Notes: a model not told the origin generated them from the letters alone. DNA of 64,000 bases from an uncultured Oscillospiraceae bacterium (GCA_910589155.1 CAJURY010000002.1:1-64000), one strand, 5' to 3'; positions 17,171 through 26,565 are shown, counted from the first letter of the stretch. A program made the numbers and translations.

Positions 17171-18652
17171 ATGAAAAATAAGAAACTTTTGTCCATATGG
17201 CTCATTCTGTGTCTTTGTTTGCAGCTTGCGTTGCCAGTCTATGCCACCCAGCCGCCCACTGAAACGGAACCGGAAACCTCCCAAACCGTTACAGACTCTA
17301 CAATTGACGCCCCTACCGATCCCCAACCCACCGTCCCCGGCAATCTGGCCAGCACCAGCAACGGATCCGATTCTCTCCAGGCTCTTGCACCTGTCGACGC
17401 CGTAAGCTTAGACTGCGCCGCCGCCATGCTGCTGGAACTGAACACCGGCACCCTTGTTTATGGTAAAAACATCGATGAACGCCGGGAGCCTGCCAGCATT
17501 ACCAAGGTCATGACCTGCCTTTTGGCTCTGGAGCGCGGGAATCTCAGCGATCAGATCACCGTATCCGAAAGCGCCCTTGCAGATCTGGATCCTTACGGCA
17601 GCAGCGCCGACCTTGTGGTTGGCGAAACTTTTTCCTTAAAAGAGCTTTTATACTGCCTGATGATTTCCTCCGCCAACGACGCAGGGCCGGTAATCGGCGA
17701 ATATATCAGCGGTTCCACCGATGCTTTCATTGACCTCATGAACCAGCGAGCAGCGGAGCTTGGCTGCACCGGCACCCATTTCGCCAACCCCCACGGTCTA
17801 CATGACGACGATCATTACACCACCGCCAGAGACCTCAGCCGCATTATGCTGGAAGCCATCAAAAACGAAACCTTTTTGGAAATCATTTCCACACCGCGGC
17901 ATTACATCCCCGCTACCAACATGACCGCTGAAGAACGCATTCTGGACAGCACCAACTATTTCATCAGCAACAAGGTCACCTCCGATTACTATGATTCCCG
18001 GGTCATTGGCGGCAAAACCGGCTTTACCACTCCCGCCGGCCGTTGTATCATGTTTTTAGCGGAAGACAACGACTTAAAATATCTGTGTATCATTTTAGGC
18101 GCGGAAACCTACATCACAGAAGAATCCACAACCTACGGCAGCTTCACCCAGGGTAAAAAGCTCATCGATTTTGGCTTTGACCACTACACCACCATTCAGG
18201 TGCTTTCTCCGCTTGCGCCGGTGGCGCAGCTTCCGGTGCAAGACGCAACCGACTCCGTTGTGCTAATCCCAGCTTCCGGTATTACCACGCTGCTGCCCAC
18301 GGATTACGACAGTGAAAAGCTGACTGTTTCTTACACTTTGAATGACGCCAACGGACTGACAGCGCCTTTGGACGCTGGGCAGATTGTCGGAAAAGTGCAG
18401 CAATTCTACGACGGCGTGTGCATCGCGGAAAGTGATCTCATTACCATGACGCAGGTGCAAAAAAACGTCATTGCCTACCAAGCCGAGCAGGTCGCTCAGA
18501 AGGTTTCCGCAAAGCCATGGGGCAAAATCGTTCTTGTGCTGGTTGCAGTGCTGCTTTTGATCATCCTATCTTTGCTGTGTATGCGCGCTGCGTCTATTCG
18601 AAAGCACAAACGGCGCAGAGCCAAACAACAAAACAGGAGGAAGCCCTCATGA
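17171..18652 (+). CDS. D-alanyl-D-alanine carboxypeptidase (serine-type PBP, DacA/DacF-like)
   Basis: The enzyme trims the terminal D-Ala of peptidoglycan stem peptides outside the membrane. From ATG 17171 (AGGTGA five bases upstream) it has 493 residues: a signal peptide, a Ser/Thr/Pro-rich stretch (about 25-75), the transpeptidase fold with SITK (nucleophile about Ser109), SAN (about 167-169) and KTG (about 282-284), a C-terminal PBP5-like domain and a C-terminal membrane anchor (about 455-475). All three catalytic motifs are intact. Its gene overlaps the next by four bases (ATGA). Confidence 0.95.
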   Translation: MKNKKLLSIWLILCLCLQLALPVYATQPPTETEPETSQTVTDSTIDAPTDPQPTVPGNLASTSNGSDSLQALAPVDAVSLDCAAAMLLELNTGTLVYGKNIDERREPASITKVMTCLLALERGNLSDQITVSESALADLDPYGSSADLVVGETFSLKELLYCLMISSANDAGPVIGEYISGSTDAFIDLMNQRAAELGCTGTHFANPHGLHDDDHYTTARDLSRIMLEAIKNETFLEIISTPRHYIPATNMTAEERILDSTNYFISNKVTSDYYDSRVIGGKTGFTTPAGRCIMFLAEDNDLKYLCIILGAETYITEESTTYGSFTQGKKLIDFGFDHYTTIQVLSPLAPVAQLPVQDATDSVVLIPASGITTLLPTDYDSEKLTVSYTLNDANGLTAPLDAGQIVGKVQQFYDGVCIAESDLITMTQVQKNVIAYQAEQVAQKVSAKPWGKIVLVLVAVLLLIILSLLCMRAASIRKHKRRRAKQQNRRKPS

Positions 18653-19212
18653 TGGACTGGAAAGAATTGGAGGAAACCTGCCAACACTGTACCCGCTGCG
18701 GTTTATGCGAAACACGGCGCCATGTTGTTTTCGGAGTCGGTCCAAAAAACGCCGACGTCATGTTCATTGGAGAAGGCCCCGGCCAGCAGGAGGATTTGCA
18801 GGGCGAACCCTTTGTAGGTCCCGCCGGGCAATTGCTTGATGAGATGCTGTCTATCATTGACCTTAGCCGTGAAAATTGCTACATTGGAAATATCGTGAAA
18901 TGCCGTCCCCCGCGCAATCGGGATCCGCTGCAAGTGGAGCAGGACGCCTGTATCGATTATCTGCGCAATCAGGTGGCGCTGATTCAGCCGAAAATCATCG
19001 TCTGTTTGGGTCGCATCGCGGCCATGCGGCTGATTACCCCGGATTTTCGCATTACCAGAGAGCATGGGCAATGGACAGAGAAAAACGGCATTTGGATGAG
19101 CGCGCTATACCACCCCTCCGCGCTGCTTCGAGACCCTTCCAAGCGACCGGATACCTTCCGGGATCTGTTGGCGCTCCGGGCAAAAGTCGCCGCCGTTGCC
19201 GCAAAGGTATAA
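18649..19212 (+). CDS. Uracil-DNA glycosylase, family 4 (Fe-S type)
   Basis: The ATG at 18649, with AGGAGG upstream, gives 187 residues. The N-terminal CQHCTRCGLCETRR supplies cluster cysteines, and a further cysteine is seen in NIVKCRPPRNRDP with another in EQDACIDYL, as in [4Fe-4S] family 4 enzymes. Motif 1 reads GEGPGQQED and motif 2 reads YHPSALLRDPSKR. It removes uracil from DNA in base excision repair. An upstream in-frame extension lies inside the carboxypeptidase gene and is not needed. Coupling to a wall enzyme gene has no obvious functional meaning. Confidence 0.93.
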   Translation: MMDWKELEETCQHCTRCGLCETRRHVVFGVGPKNADVMFIGEGPGQQEDLQGEPFVGPAGQLLDEMLSIIDLSRENCYIGNIVKCRPPRNRDPLQVEQDACIDYLRNQVALIQPKIIVCLGRIAAMRLITPDFRITREHGQWTEKNGIWMSALYHPSALLRDPSKRPDTFRDLLALRAKVAAVAAKV

Positions 19213-19516
19213 AAAAACCGCCAGGCGGACAGCCCCCGCTGGCTTCACGTTATGTGTACCGCTACCAATTTGACGCCCCTTTGGGGACACTCGAAAGCGC
19301 TACACAGGAACGCTGCTATAGGATCGTATCTATGTGTGCGCCTGTTTTCCCCAAATTTACGCCTGGCGTTTAACGATGGGCTGTCGGACAGGGTTTCAAA
19401 AAACTTTCTCGTCATTGTAGGTGGCGAAGCCACCGTAAAATAACAAGTACTTTTTAAATTACCGCGCCAGTCCTATACTTCTCGCAGTCACAAAATAAGT
19501 CCTTTTAAAGTCTCAA
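19213..19516. other. Intergenic stretch with a possible dispersed-repeat fragment, no supported gene
   Basis: No frame here has a convincing ribosome-binding site or family match. Short opposing frames of about 60 codons exist (19252-19443 plus, 19245-19433 minus), but both run through the repeat-like piece at 19410-19433. I see no tRNA or transposase remnant. It may be the scar of a non-coding mobile repeat. Confidence 0.4.
19410..19433 (+). repeat. Short dispersed repeat element, copy A
   Basis: CGTCATTGTAGGTGGCGAAG followed by CCAC closely matches the reverse complement of 29826-29850 (CGTCATTGCGAGGAGGCGAA followed by GCCAA). Both copies are intergenic. Short intergenic repeats with CGTCATTGCGAGG cores are, to my knowledge, common in Clostridia and Bacteroidetes genomes. 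Confidence 0.45.
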
Positions 19517-19555
19517 CCGCCGCATTGGAAGCGATCCAATGCGGCGGCAATTTTA
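19517..19555. terminator. Hairpin terminator downstream of yajC
   Basis: A 12-bp perfect stem (19517-19528 with 19536-19547) has a seven-base loop. A T-rich tract follows on the plus side and a weaker one on the minus side. It lies just past the yajC stop, so it probably ends the tgt-yajC unit. Confidence 0.7.
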
Positions 19556-19560
19556 TGGAA

Positions 19561-19944
19561 TTACAGATTTTTTTCAGCCTTCTTGGCTTCTTTTGCCTTT
19601 TTGCGGGCTTCTTCCGCCTTTTTCGCCTCGTTTTTCGCGTTTTCTGTGGCGGTATCGTTGGAGGAAATCGCCCACTTCGCAAACTCAACGCGAACCTGAT
19701 CGGCGCCGGTCTCGATAACGATCTTGTCGTTTTTGATGTTGCAAACAGTGCCGACAATACCGCCAATGGTAGTCACGCGGTCGCCAACCTTCAAAGAAGA
19801 ACGCATATTCTCCAATTCCTTGTTCTTCTTCTTTTCAGGCCGGATCATCAGGAAGTACAAGATACCAACCATCAAAACCAGCATAATCAGGGTAGGTGCC
19901 AGACCGCCGCCAGCAGGCGCGGCTTCCGTCAGGAAAAAGTTCAT
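19561..19944 (-). CDS. yajC: Preprotein translocase accessory subunit YajC
   Basis: The 127-residue protein has one N-terminal membrane segment (about 12-34, TLIMLVLMVGILYFLMIRPE) followed by the conserved YajC core with MIRPEKKKNKELENMRSSLK and GDRVTTIGGIVGTVCNI. The C-terminal tail is rich in Lys, Ala and Glu. YajC associates with SecDF and the Sec translocon. It lies 71 bases downstream of tgt, the usual neighbourhood, with a strong AAAGGAG. Confidence 0.95.
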   Translation of the reverse strand: MNFFLTEAAPAGGGLAPTLIMLVLMVGILYFLMIRPEKKKNKELENMRSSLKVGDRVTTIGGIVGTVCNIKNDKIVIETGADQVRVEFAKWAISSNDTATENAKNEAKKAEEARKKAKEAKKAEKNL

Positions 19945-20015
19945 AAATTTAACTCCTTTGTATTTAATGACCTTTTTATTATAGCATCTTCCTAGAAGAT
20001 TGCAAGGAAAACTTT

Positions 20016-21146
20016 TTAAATTCTGCGATCCAGCCTTTCAGAATATGCCTCACGGAACTGCGCAAAGCTTCCTTCGTCCAGCGCATTGCGAATACGCTCC
20101 ATAAGCTGATTGTAAAAATACAAATTGTGCATGACGCACAATCGCATGGCAAGCATTTCCTCCGCCTTGAACAGATGGCGGATATAGGCTCTGGAATACC
20201 GGCGGCATACCGGGCAGTCGCACTTGGGGTCAATGGGCAAAGCGTCCCGCTCGTATTTGGCGTTTTTCAGGTTGATTGCCCCGTCCCAGGTGAAAAGCCT
20301 TGCGTGGCGGGCGTTTCTCGCAGGCATCACGCAGTCAAAAAAGTCCACGCCTCTTGCCACTGCCTCAATGATATTGCTGGGCGTACCCACGCCCATGAGG
20401 TAGCGGGTCTTGTTTTTGGGCATATGCGGCTCCACCGCTTCGATGATTTCATACATCACCTCAGTGCTTTCTCCAACGGCCAGACCGCCGATGGCGTAGC
20501 CCGGCAAGTCCAGCTCCGCAATGCGCTGCATATGCTCAATGCGCAGATCCTTGTAGGTGCCGCCCTGATTGATGCCCCAGAGCATCTGCTCCCGGTTTAC
20601 CGTATCCGGCAGGCTGTTTAATCTGGCGTTTTCCGCCTTGCAGCGCACCAGCCAGCGGTACGTCCGATCGATGGATTTTTGCACATAATCCCTAGGCGCG
20701 GGATTTTCAATGCACTCGTCAAAGGCCATGCAGATATCAGAGCCGAGATTGGACTGAATTTGCATACTCTCCTCCGGCCCCATGAAAATCTTACGCCCGT
20801 CGATGTGGGAGGCAAAGTACACCCCTTCTTCCTTGATGCGCCGCAAGGAAGCCAGAGAAAACACCTGGAATCCCCCGGAATCCGTGAGAATTGGGCGGTT
20901 CCACGTCATAAATTGATGGAGTCCTCCCATATCCCGGACAACCTGATCGCCGGGGCGCAAATGCAGATGGTAGGTATTGGATAGTTCAACCTGGCAGCCG
21001 ATATTTTCCAGGTCGGCGGCGGACAGCGCGCCCTTGATGGCGCCCTGGGTGCCCACGTTCATAAATACAGGGGTCTGCACCGTCCCATGGGCGCAGGTAA
21101 ATACGCCCCGCCGGGCGGCGCCTTCTGTTTTTAAAAGTTCAAACAT
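20016..21146 (-). CDS. tgt: tRNA-guanine transglycosylase
   Basis: The enzyme exchanges guanine-34 of GUN-anticodon tRNAs for the queuosine precursor preQ1. The 376-residue protein has the catalytic TIM-barrel motifs LTDSGGFQVFSLA and GGLAVGES, the nucleophilic aspartate region DCVMPARNARH, and the zinc site CDCPVCRRYSRAYIRHLF. Length and motifs are normal. It starts three bases after the GNAT gene and precedes yajC. No queuosine biosynthesis genes are in the window. Confidence 0.97.
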   Translation of the reverse strand: MFELLKTEGAARRGVFTCAHGTVQTPVFMNVGTQGAIKGALSAADLENIGCQVELSNTYHLHLRPGDQVVRDMGGLHQFMTWNRPILTDSGGFQVFSLASLRRIKEEGVYFASHIDGRKIFMGPEESMQIQSNLGSDICMAFDECIENPAPRDYVQKSIDRTYRWLVRCKAENARLNSLPDTVNREQMLWGINQGGTYKDLRIEHMQRIAELDLPGYAIGGLAVGESTEVMYEIIEAVEPHMPKNKTRYLMGVGTPSNIIEAVARGVDFFDCVMPARNARHARLFTWDGAINLKNAKYERDALPIDPKCDCPVCRRYSRAYIRHLFKAEEMLAMRLCVMHNLYFYNQLMERIRNALDEGSFAQFREAYSERLDRRI

Positions 21147-21149
21147 AAA

Positions 21150-21710
21150 TTACCTCGTTTTATTTGGATTCCACAAAAGATTCAGGTTCGTCCGCTCCAC
21201 GGTTCCATAGCGGGTCTCATGCTCCACTTCTTTATAAAACCGGAAGCCCATTTTCTCATTGACCCGGCGGGACTGGTGATTCCACTGAAAATAGCCGCAG
21301 GCGAGAAAATCATAGGACAGCGTATCAAAGCAGTAGTCGATCACCGCTTTTACCGCCTCCGGCATCAGCCCTTGCCCCCAGTAATCTTTACTCAGCACAT
21401 AGCCGATTTCCCGCCCCTGCAAATGGTCAAAGGACGCGTCCAAATTATGTAAAAGTTCCAGTCCCAGGGAACCGATGACCTTGCCGGTAGCCTTTTCCTC
21501 CAGGGCAAGGGTCTTGTCCTCGGCAATGAACATTTCCAGAATCCTTCTGGATTTTTCCATGCTCTCGTGGGGCAGCCAGCCCGCCATTTGCCCTACGCCG
21601 TCTACTTGGGCGTATGCGTAAAAATCTTCCAAATCCGTTTCCCGCCAGGGACGTAGAATCAGCCGCTCTGTCTCCAGGCGGACAGCGCTTGCGTGAAATT
21701 TGCCGTTCAT
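21150..21710 (-). CDS. GNAT-family N-acetyltransferase (RimJ/RimL-like)
   Basis: The 186-residue protein begins with the RimJ/RimL-type pattern ETERLILRPWRETDLEDFYA. It has the acetyl-CoA-binding strand-loop region KVIGSLGLELL and EIGYVLSKDYWGQGLMPEAV, then NHQSRRVNEKMGFRFYKEVE. It may acetylate a ribosomal protein N-terminus or a small molecule; the substrate is unknown. The gene has GGAGG upstream and abuts tgt. Confidence 0.87.
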   Translation of the reverse strand: MNGKFHASAVRLETERLILRPWRETDLEDFYAYAQVDGVGQMAGWLPHESMEKSRRILEMFIAEDKTLALEEKATGKVIGSLGLELLHNLDASFDHLQGREIGYVLSKDYWGQGLMPEAVKAVIDYCFDTLSYDFLACGYFQWNHQSRRVNEKMGFRFYKEVEHETRYGTVERTNLNLLWNPNKTR

Positions 21711-21816
21711 TTGTAACGCCTCCCAACATCAATGTAAAACAAACGGCGCAGGAGTACCGCCCCTGCACCGCTTTTTGACATTATAGCCTGCCTGTCAAAA
21801 AAAGTCAACAAAGAAT

Positions 21817-22563
21817 TTAAAGCTTCCGGTAAAGGGCTTTCAAAGCAAAAATACGATCCGCGTCGTTTTCTGCCGGGCGGGAACCTTCCAGCGCCAGCAG
21901 CCCGTCGGGAGAAATCCCCCATTGCAGGTCGATTTTTTGTCCTTCCAATGCCTCCGCCAAATAGGAAATCTGCACGGAAGCAAGCTGGCGTTCCTTATGA
22001 AACTGGGCGGGCAGGAGATCTTCCATCCAGTCCAAATATTTGGTGTTGGACATATGCCCGTTGGTGTCAAGCTGGGTATAGCGCACCTGCCGCTGGATAT
22101 GCTGGGGGAGATTCGCCGGCGCGATGCTTCTGGGCATGGGCAATTCCCCTTCCAGATGAATACCCGGCACCAGCACGCCGCCTTTGCCGGGGAGCACCAT
22201 GGCGCGTGTTTCCATATCCATCAGCAGCCACAGCGCCACGCCCCGGAACAGTTCTTCCCTGCGTTCGTTCCGACCCACGTAATACCGGGGATAGGCGACC
22301 TTGGTGGTCTCCCCCGGCCAGGTCTGCACGGTAAGCGTCTCGCCTATGACCGGCAGTCGGTTAATTTGCACACTTTGCCGGATAATCGCCCAGAAAAGTC
22401 CTTTGGGCGCCAGATAATCCCCGCCCAGCCCCAGCAAATGGCACTGTTCCCCGGCGGCCTCTTGCAGCATAGCAAGCATCGAGGAAGGGCGCAAGCGCCC
22501 CCAGCGGTCCGCTACGGAAGTATTGATCAATTGACTGCGTTCATAAATCAGTTCGTTTTCCAT
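21817..22563 (-). CDS. Acyl-ACP thioesterase (FatA/FatB-type hotdog)
   Basis: The 248-residue protein matches the bacterial acyl-ACP thioesterase family: an N-terminal hotdog with LRPSSMLAMLQEAAGEQCHLL and a second with YTQLDTNGHMSNTKYLDWME, in which the D-x-N-x-H cluster is the catalytic signature. It hydrolyses acyl-ACP and can set fatty-acid chain length or release free fatty acids. The gene has AGGAGG upstream and starts 12 bases after the SbcC-like gene, an unrelated neighbour, so the link is probably just operon packing. Confidence 0.88.
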   Translation of the reverse strand: MENELIYERSQLINTSVADRWGRLRPSSMLAMLQEAAGEQCHLLGLGGDYLAPKGLFWAIIRQSVQINRLPVIGETLTVQTWPGETTKVAYPRYYVGRNERREELFRGVALWLLMDMETRAMVLPGKGGVLVPGIHLEGELPMPRSIAPANLPQHIQRQVRYTQLDTNGHMSNTKYLDWMEDLLPAQFHKERQLASVQISYLAEALEGQKIDLQWGISPDGLLALEGSRPAENDADRIFALKALYRKL

Positions 22564-22575
22564 TTCCTTTGCCTC

Positions 22576-24726
22576 CTAGCATAAGATCCTTTCCCGACCA
22601 GTACAGGTAAACAGCAAAATTTGACGTTTTTGCGCTTCGTCCTGTAAAACGTCCATGGCCTGGCACAATCTGGCGTTGTCAAAGCGCACCAGCGCGTCGT
22701 CCAGAATCAGCGGCGCGCCTTCCGGCAGCAAAACCTCGCTCATGGCAAGTCGCAGCGCCAGATAAAGCTGATCGGTGGCGCCTTCACTGCGCCAGAGGGC
22801 GGAGCGGAGAGAATCCTCCTCCGCAGTTCCCGCTGAAAGGGTCATATCCTGCTCCAAAAGCAGCTTATCATAGCGACCCAGGGTCAATTTTTGCAAAATT
22901 TCCTTCGCCCTCGCTGTGATCTGAGGTGCAAACCGCCGTCGAAGTTCTTCCTGCGCCTTTTCCAGCGCGGCAAGGCCGTAGGCGGCGGCGCGGTAATAAT
23001 CCGTCAAAGCCGCGATTCTGCTTTCCAGCGCGGCAATCCGGGCTTCCTGCACAGGGGCGGAGGCTTTGCCGCTGAGATTTCCACGGATTTCATCTTGCCG
23101 GGAGCGAAGGGTTCTCTGGCGCGCCTCGCACTGGGCAAGGCGGCTTTCCGTTTCTTCCCACGTCAAATGCAGCTCGGTTTGAATCCCTTCCGTTTCCTGT
23201 AAATTTCCCGCAACCGCCTGCATGGCCTGAAAATGATTTTCCGCTCTGGCAAGGTCGCGCTGGGCGTTTGCCGCCTGTTCCCACAAGCTAAGAGCCTGTT
23301 CCAGCGCCTTACCATAATTTGAGGGAGCTTCGCCGCCGGTAAGCTTGGAAATCCGCTCCAAAATTTCGCTTTTTCTGGTGCGAAAAGCAGCGGCATTGGC
23401 TTCCCATGTCGCGTATTGAGACAAATACGCCTTTTTCTCAGCAGCCGCACGCTTTGCAATCTCAGAAATTTCCGTCAGCCGCGCCGCGCCGTAATGCTCC
23501 AGGAGCGTTTCCTTCTTTTCCTGCCAGCTTGCCAGTTTTCTTTTGCTTTTGTGCTGGAGCAGCAAGCCGACGAGGAAGAAAATACCCCCGAGTCCCGCTC
23601 CGATCAGCGCAGACCACGGCATTTTTTGCCACAGCAAGACCCCCGCGCCCAAAAGCAGCAAAAGTCCCAGACTCCACAAGAGCCACAGCTTTTGCGCCTT
23701 GGGGGGCATCCCCAAAGCCTTTAAATCAGAAGCGGCCTTTTCTTCCATTTCCGCCGGGGATAAGTTGAAAATCGCTGTGGGCAGCGTCAGGCTGGCAGGC
23801 TGCTGCTCGCCCATGCCCTGCTCCAATTCCATGCTGTGCAACGCTTCTTGCAATTGGCGCAAGACTTGAAGCTGGCGCACAGCCTCGTCTCTGGCTGGAA
23901 GACCTTTGCAGTTCTCCTGGGCGTCCGCAGCAATCCGTTTTGCGTCGGCAGCCGCTTTTTGGACTTCTTGCAGTTGCGCCAGCTTATTCTGGTCGGACCG
24001 GGCTTGCAGGGCTTTTCGGTGCCTTTGCAAAAGGGACAAGGCTTTTTCGTTTTCCTGTAGGCTTTGCGTCAGGGTTTCCTGCTCGGAAAGAAGCCGCTGC
24101 TGCTCCTGCAAGGCCTGCCGCGCTTCTTCCAGCGCGATTTTCGCCTGCGGCAGCGCGCCGGATTTGTTGTACTGGCACTTGTTTTTTAAATCCCGTAAGC
24201 GATTTGCCAGAATTTCCGCCTCCGCGCCCTGCTCCCCGGTACTCACCATGGCGTTCAGCCGGCGCATAGTAGCTTCATCTTTGGTAACGGGCAGATCCGC
24301 CAGACGGATAAATCCGCTGCGGCGAAACACGGATTCCTCCACCCCCAAAAGGCGTAGTCCGCAATTTTCCGCGGTAAGTTCTGGAAGATCCAACCCGGAT
24401 TCTGTATCAAAGGCGCGAAAAACGCCCATAGGAACACGCCCCTTGGTCTGCCGCTGGATAGTAACAGGCCGTCCATCCCACAAAAGCTCTACGGTTCCCT
24501 CCATAGACTTGCCAGACCAAGGCTTATATCGCTCCTTCGCCGCCAGCGCGCCTTTTGCAGTGCGTTGGCGGGTATCCAGTCCATAGAGCATGGCGGCAAG
24601 AAAAGCGCACCAGGTGCTTTTCCCCCATTCATTGGGGGCTTCGATCACGTTTAATCCGGCGTGAAAGGAAATCGTCTCGTGCTCCAGTTTGCCGAAGGTC
24701 GCCGTCATGCGACAAATTTCTATCAT
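22576..24726 (-). CDS. SbcC/YhaN-like ATPase with coiled coils and central membrane hairpin
   Basis: The 716-residue protein has an N-terminal Rad50-like half-ATPase (APNEWGKSTWCAFLAAMLYG, Walker A), long coiled-coil stretches, a hydrophobic hairpin in the middle (about 345-395, LWLLWSLGLLLLLGAGVLLW then a second segment) and a C-terminal half-ATPase with Walker B PLILDDALVRFDN. Classical SbcC has a zinc hook instead; a membrane hairpin is typical of the YhaN subgroup. It overlaps the phosphoesterase gene by four bases, so they should form a nuclease complex acting on DNA ends. The membrane insertion is predicted from hydrophobicity only. Confidence 0.88.
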   Translation of the reverse strand: MIEICRMTATFGKLEHETISFHAGLNVIEAPNEWGKSTWCAFLAAMLYGLDTRQRTAKGALAAKERYKPWSGKSMEGTVELLWDGRPVTIQRQTKGRVPMGVFRAFDTESGLDLPELTAENCGLRLLGVEESVFRRSGFIRLADLPVTKDEATMRRLNAMVSTGEQGAEAEILANRLRDLKNKCQYNKSGALPQAKIALEEARQALQEQQRLLSEQETLTQSLQENEKALSLLQRHRKALQARSDQNKLAQLQEVQKAAADAKRIAADAQENCKGLPARDEAVRQLQVLRQLQEALHSMELEQGMGEQQPASLTLPTAIFNLSPAEMEEKAASDLKALGMPPKAQKLWLLWSLGLLLLLGAGVLLWQKMPWSALIGAGLGGIFFLVGLLLQHKSKRKLASWQEKKETLLEHYGAARLTEISEIAKRAAAEKKAYLSQYATWEANAAAFRTRKSEILERISKLTGGEAPSNYGKALEQALSLWEQAANAQRDLARAENHFQAMQAVAGNLQETEGIQTELHLTWEETESRLAQCEARQRTLRSRQDEIRGNLSGKASAPVQEARIAALESRIAALTDYYRAAAYGLAALEKAQEELRRRFAPQITARAKEILQKLTLGRYDKLLLEQDMTLSAGTAEEDSLRSALWRSEGATDQLYLALRLAMSEVLLPEGAPLILDDALVRFDNARLCQAMDVLQDEAQKRQILLFTCTGRERILC

Positions 24727-25793
24727 GGAAGCTGCACCTCCTCCCCATCTAAAAACCGTCTGCCAAGAGAAGCCGCCAGACGAAGCTGCCTTTTATCGTC
24801 TCCTTCCGCTTCCTCCATGGCTTTATGCAAGAGCCGGAAGTACAACCCTTCCAGACTGTCTTGGGCTTCCGCTTCCCACAAATTTTTCGGAGCAGTGGTC
24901 TCGTCCAGAATCGTGAGGTCAAAAAACCGATCCTGCAAAGCCGCCTGTAACTCCGGCAGCGCAGCCTCCCCCGCGCCGTGCAGTGTGATGCGGTAAATAT
25001 CCTGCCGAGTATCCACAGGCAGCGCGGACAAAATCGCCTGCAAGGGATTGTCCCCTACTTCAATTGCAAGGGTCTCGTACCGTCTGCCCGGCAGAGGGCA
25101 GAATTTTGCGCTGACAGAAGCCTCCAGCGTCACAACCAACGCGCCCTTTTCCCCGGTTTCGTCAAATCCCCGCCCCATGAGGCACCCCGGCCAGGCGCAA
25201 AGGGTACGCCCAGCTTTTATGCTGCCTGTGCGGTGAACGTGCCCCAGCCCCAGATAGGAAAGGCCGGAGGCCGCAATCGCCGCCTTGGAAACAAAGCGGC
25301 TGAAAGACCCATTAGACAAGGGGTCGCCGTGAAGCGCCATAATCTGATAGATTTCTTCCCCGGCGGCATGAAAATTTTCCAGTGGCGGACAATCCATCTG
25401 CCGGAACGCCGCGCCCCAGACCCGGCAGTTTAACCCGGGAAACACAATGGAATCCGGCGTTTCTTCCGTGAAAATATGCACGTTTTCCGGCCAGCTTTCT
25501 CTGGCATAGGGAGAAGTTTCGCAGTAAAAATCGTGATTGCCAGGAGCAATGCACACAGGAACCGTCATTTCCTCCGCCATGGCTTTCAGCGCGTCCAGGC
25601 TTTGCCGGGAAACTTCCTTGCTGTCGAACAAATCCCCGGAAAGCAAGACAAGCTGGCATTGTTCCTTGCGGCAAAGTGCTGCAAGGGTTTGCAATAGCTC
25701 TCGCTGCTCCTCCCGGCGCCGCTGCGCCTGCTCTGGACGCAGGGCGCGAAAGGGGGAATCCAAATGAAAATCAGCGGCGTGGAGGAGTTTCAT
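24723..25793 (-). CDS. SbcD/YhaO-like metallophosphoesterase (DNA exonuclease subunit)
   Basis: The 356-residue protein opens with MKLLHAADFHLDSPFRA and continues with LLSGDLFDSKE, APGNHDFY and MALHGDP, the metal-binding motifs of the Mre11/SbcD calcineurin-like family. It pairs with the downstream SbcC/YhaN-like ATPase (ATGA overlap) and should cut DNA ends or hairpins. It overlaps the preceding YmdB-family gene by 23 bases. The sequence is shorter than Escherichia coli SbcD and closer to YhaO. Confidence 0.9.
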   Translation of the reverse strand: MKLLHAADFHLDSPFRALRPEQAQRRREEQRELLQTLAALCRKEQCQLVLLSGDLFDSKEVSRQSLDALKAMAEEMTVPVCIAPGNHDFYCETSPYARESWPENVHIFTEETPDSIVFPGLNCRVWGAAFRQMDCPPLENFHAAGEEIYQIMALHGDPLSNGSFSRFVSKAAIAASGLSYLGLGHVHRTGSIKAGRTLCAWPGCLMGRGFDETGEKGALVVTLEASVSAKFCPLPGRRYETLAIEVGDNPLQAILSALPVDTRQDIYRITLHGAGEAALPELQAALQDRFFDLTILDETTAPKNLWEAEAQDSLEGLYFRLLHKAMEEAEGDDKRQLRLAASLGRRFLDGEEVQLP

Positions 25794-26565
25794 CGATCAC
25801 ACCAATCCTTTCTGTACGCAGGCACCGTCCCGTGGCCGCGTCGATGGTAAAAAGCACGCCTTCTATTTTTCCGGCGCCCGGCGCAGGCTGGTAGCGCCCC
25901 GCCAAGTCCCCCCGGAACCGGGCGATCGACAAATCCGGGCGAATGCCCAAAACGGAGTTTTTCGGCCCTGTCATGCCCAAGTCCGTCACATAACCGGTTC
26001 CCTTGGGCAAAATTTGGTTATCGGCGGTGGGCACATGGGTGTGCGTCCCCCAAAAGGCGCTGATTCGTCCGTCCAGCATATAGCCCATGGCTAATTTTTC
26101 TGAGGTCGCCTCTGCATGAAGCTCCACAAAAATCAGGTTTGTTTTAATTTTCGGCAGAATTTTTTCAATGAGCAAAAAGGGATTGTCTGGGGTGTAGTCC
26201 ATGCCGCAACGCCCAATGAGGTCAACAACCGCTACCTCTCCAAAATTCGTTTCATAGCAGTTCCAGCCGACGCCGGGCTGCTGGGGGGGCAGATTCGCCG
26301 GACGGAGCATTTGGGGACAGCTATCCAGATAGTCCGCAATCTCCCGGCGGCCAAAGGTGTGGTTGCCCATGGTAATGACGTTTGCGCCAGCGTCAAAAAT
26401 CGTCTCCGCTTGCTGCTGGGTAATGCCCAGCACACTGGCATTTTCCCCGTTCACCACAGTAAAATCCGCGCCGGTCTGCCGTATCAGCCTCGCCAGATGG
26501 CGGCGAATCATGGCTACGCCGCAATCCGCCACCACATCGCCAATGGCAAGTAGTTTTAATTCCAT
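25771..26565 (-). CDS. ymdB: YmdB-family metallophosphoesterase
   Basis: The 264-residue protein matches the YmdB family from start to end: LLAIGDVVADCGVAMIRRHL, FTVVNGENASVLGITQQQAE, VITMGNHTFGRREIADYL and FVELHAEATSEKLAMGYMLDG. YmdB of Bacillus subtilis hydrolyses cyclic nucleotides and affects biofilm and motility decisions; the role here is inferred by family. It is the first gene of the ymdB-sbcD-sbcC-thioesterase run. Confidence 0.94.
   Translation of the reverse strand: MELKLLAIGDVVADCGVAMIRRHLARLIRQTGADFTVVNGENASVLGITQQQAETIFDAGANVITMGNHTFGRREIADYLDSCPQMLRPANLPPQQPGVGWNCYETNFGEVAVVDLIGRCGMDYTPDNPFLLIEKILPKIKTNLIFVELHAEATSEKLAMGYMLDGRISAFWGTHTHVPTADNQILPKGTGYVTDLGMTGPKNSVLGIRPDLSIARFRGDLAGRYQPAPGAGKIEGVLFTIDAATGRCLRTERIGVIDETPPRR

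Noticed and set aside
19252..19443. Two opposing approx. 60-codon frames in the gene-free stretch
   Set aside because: No ribosome-binding site or family resemblance, and both cross a repeat-like element.
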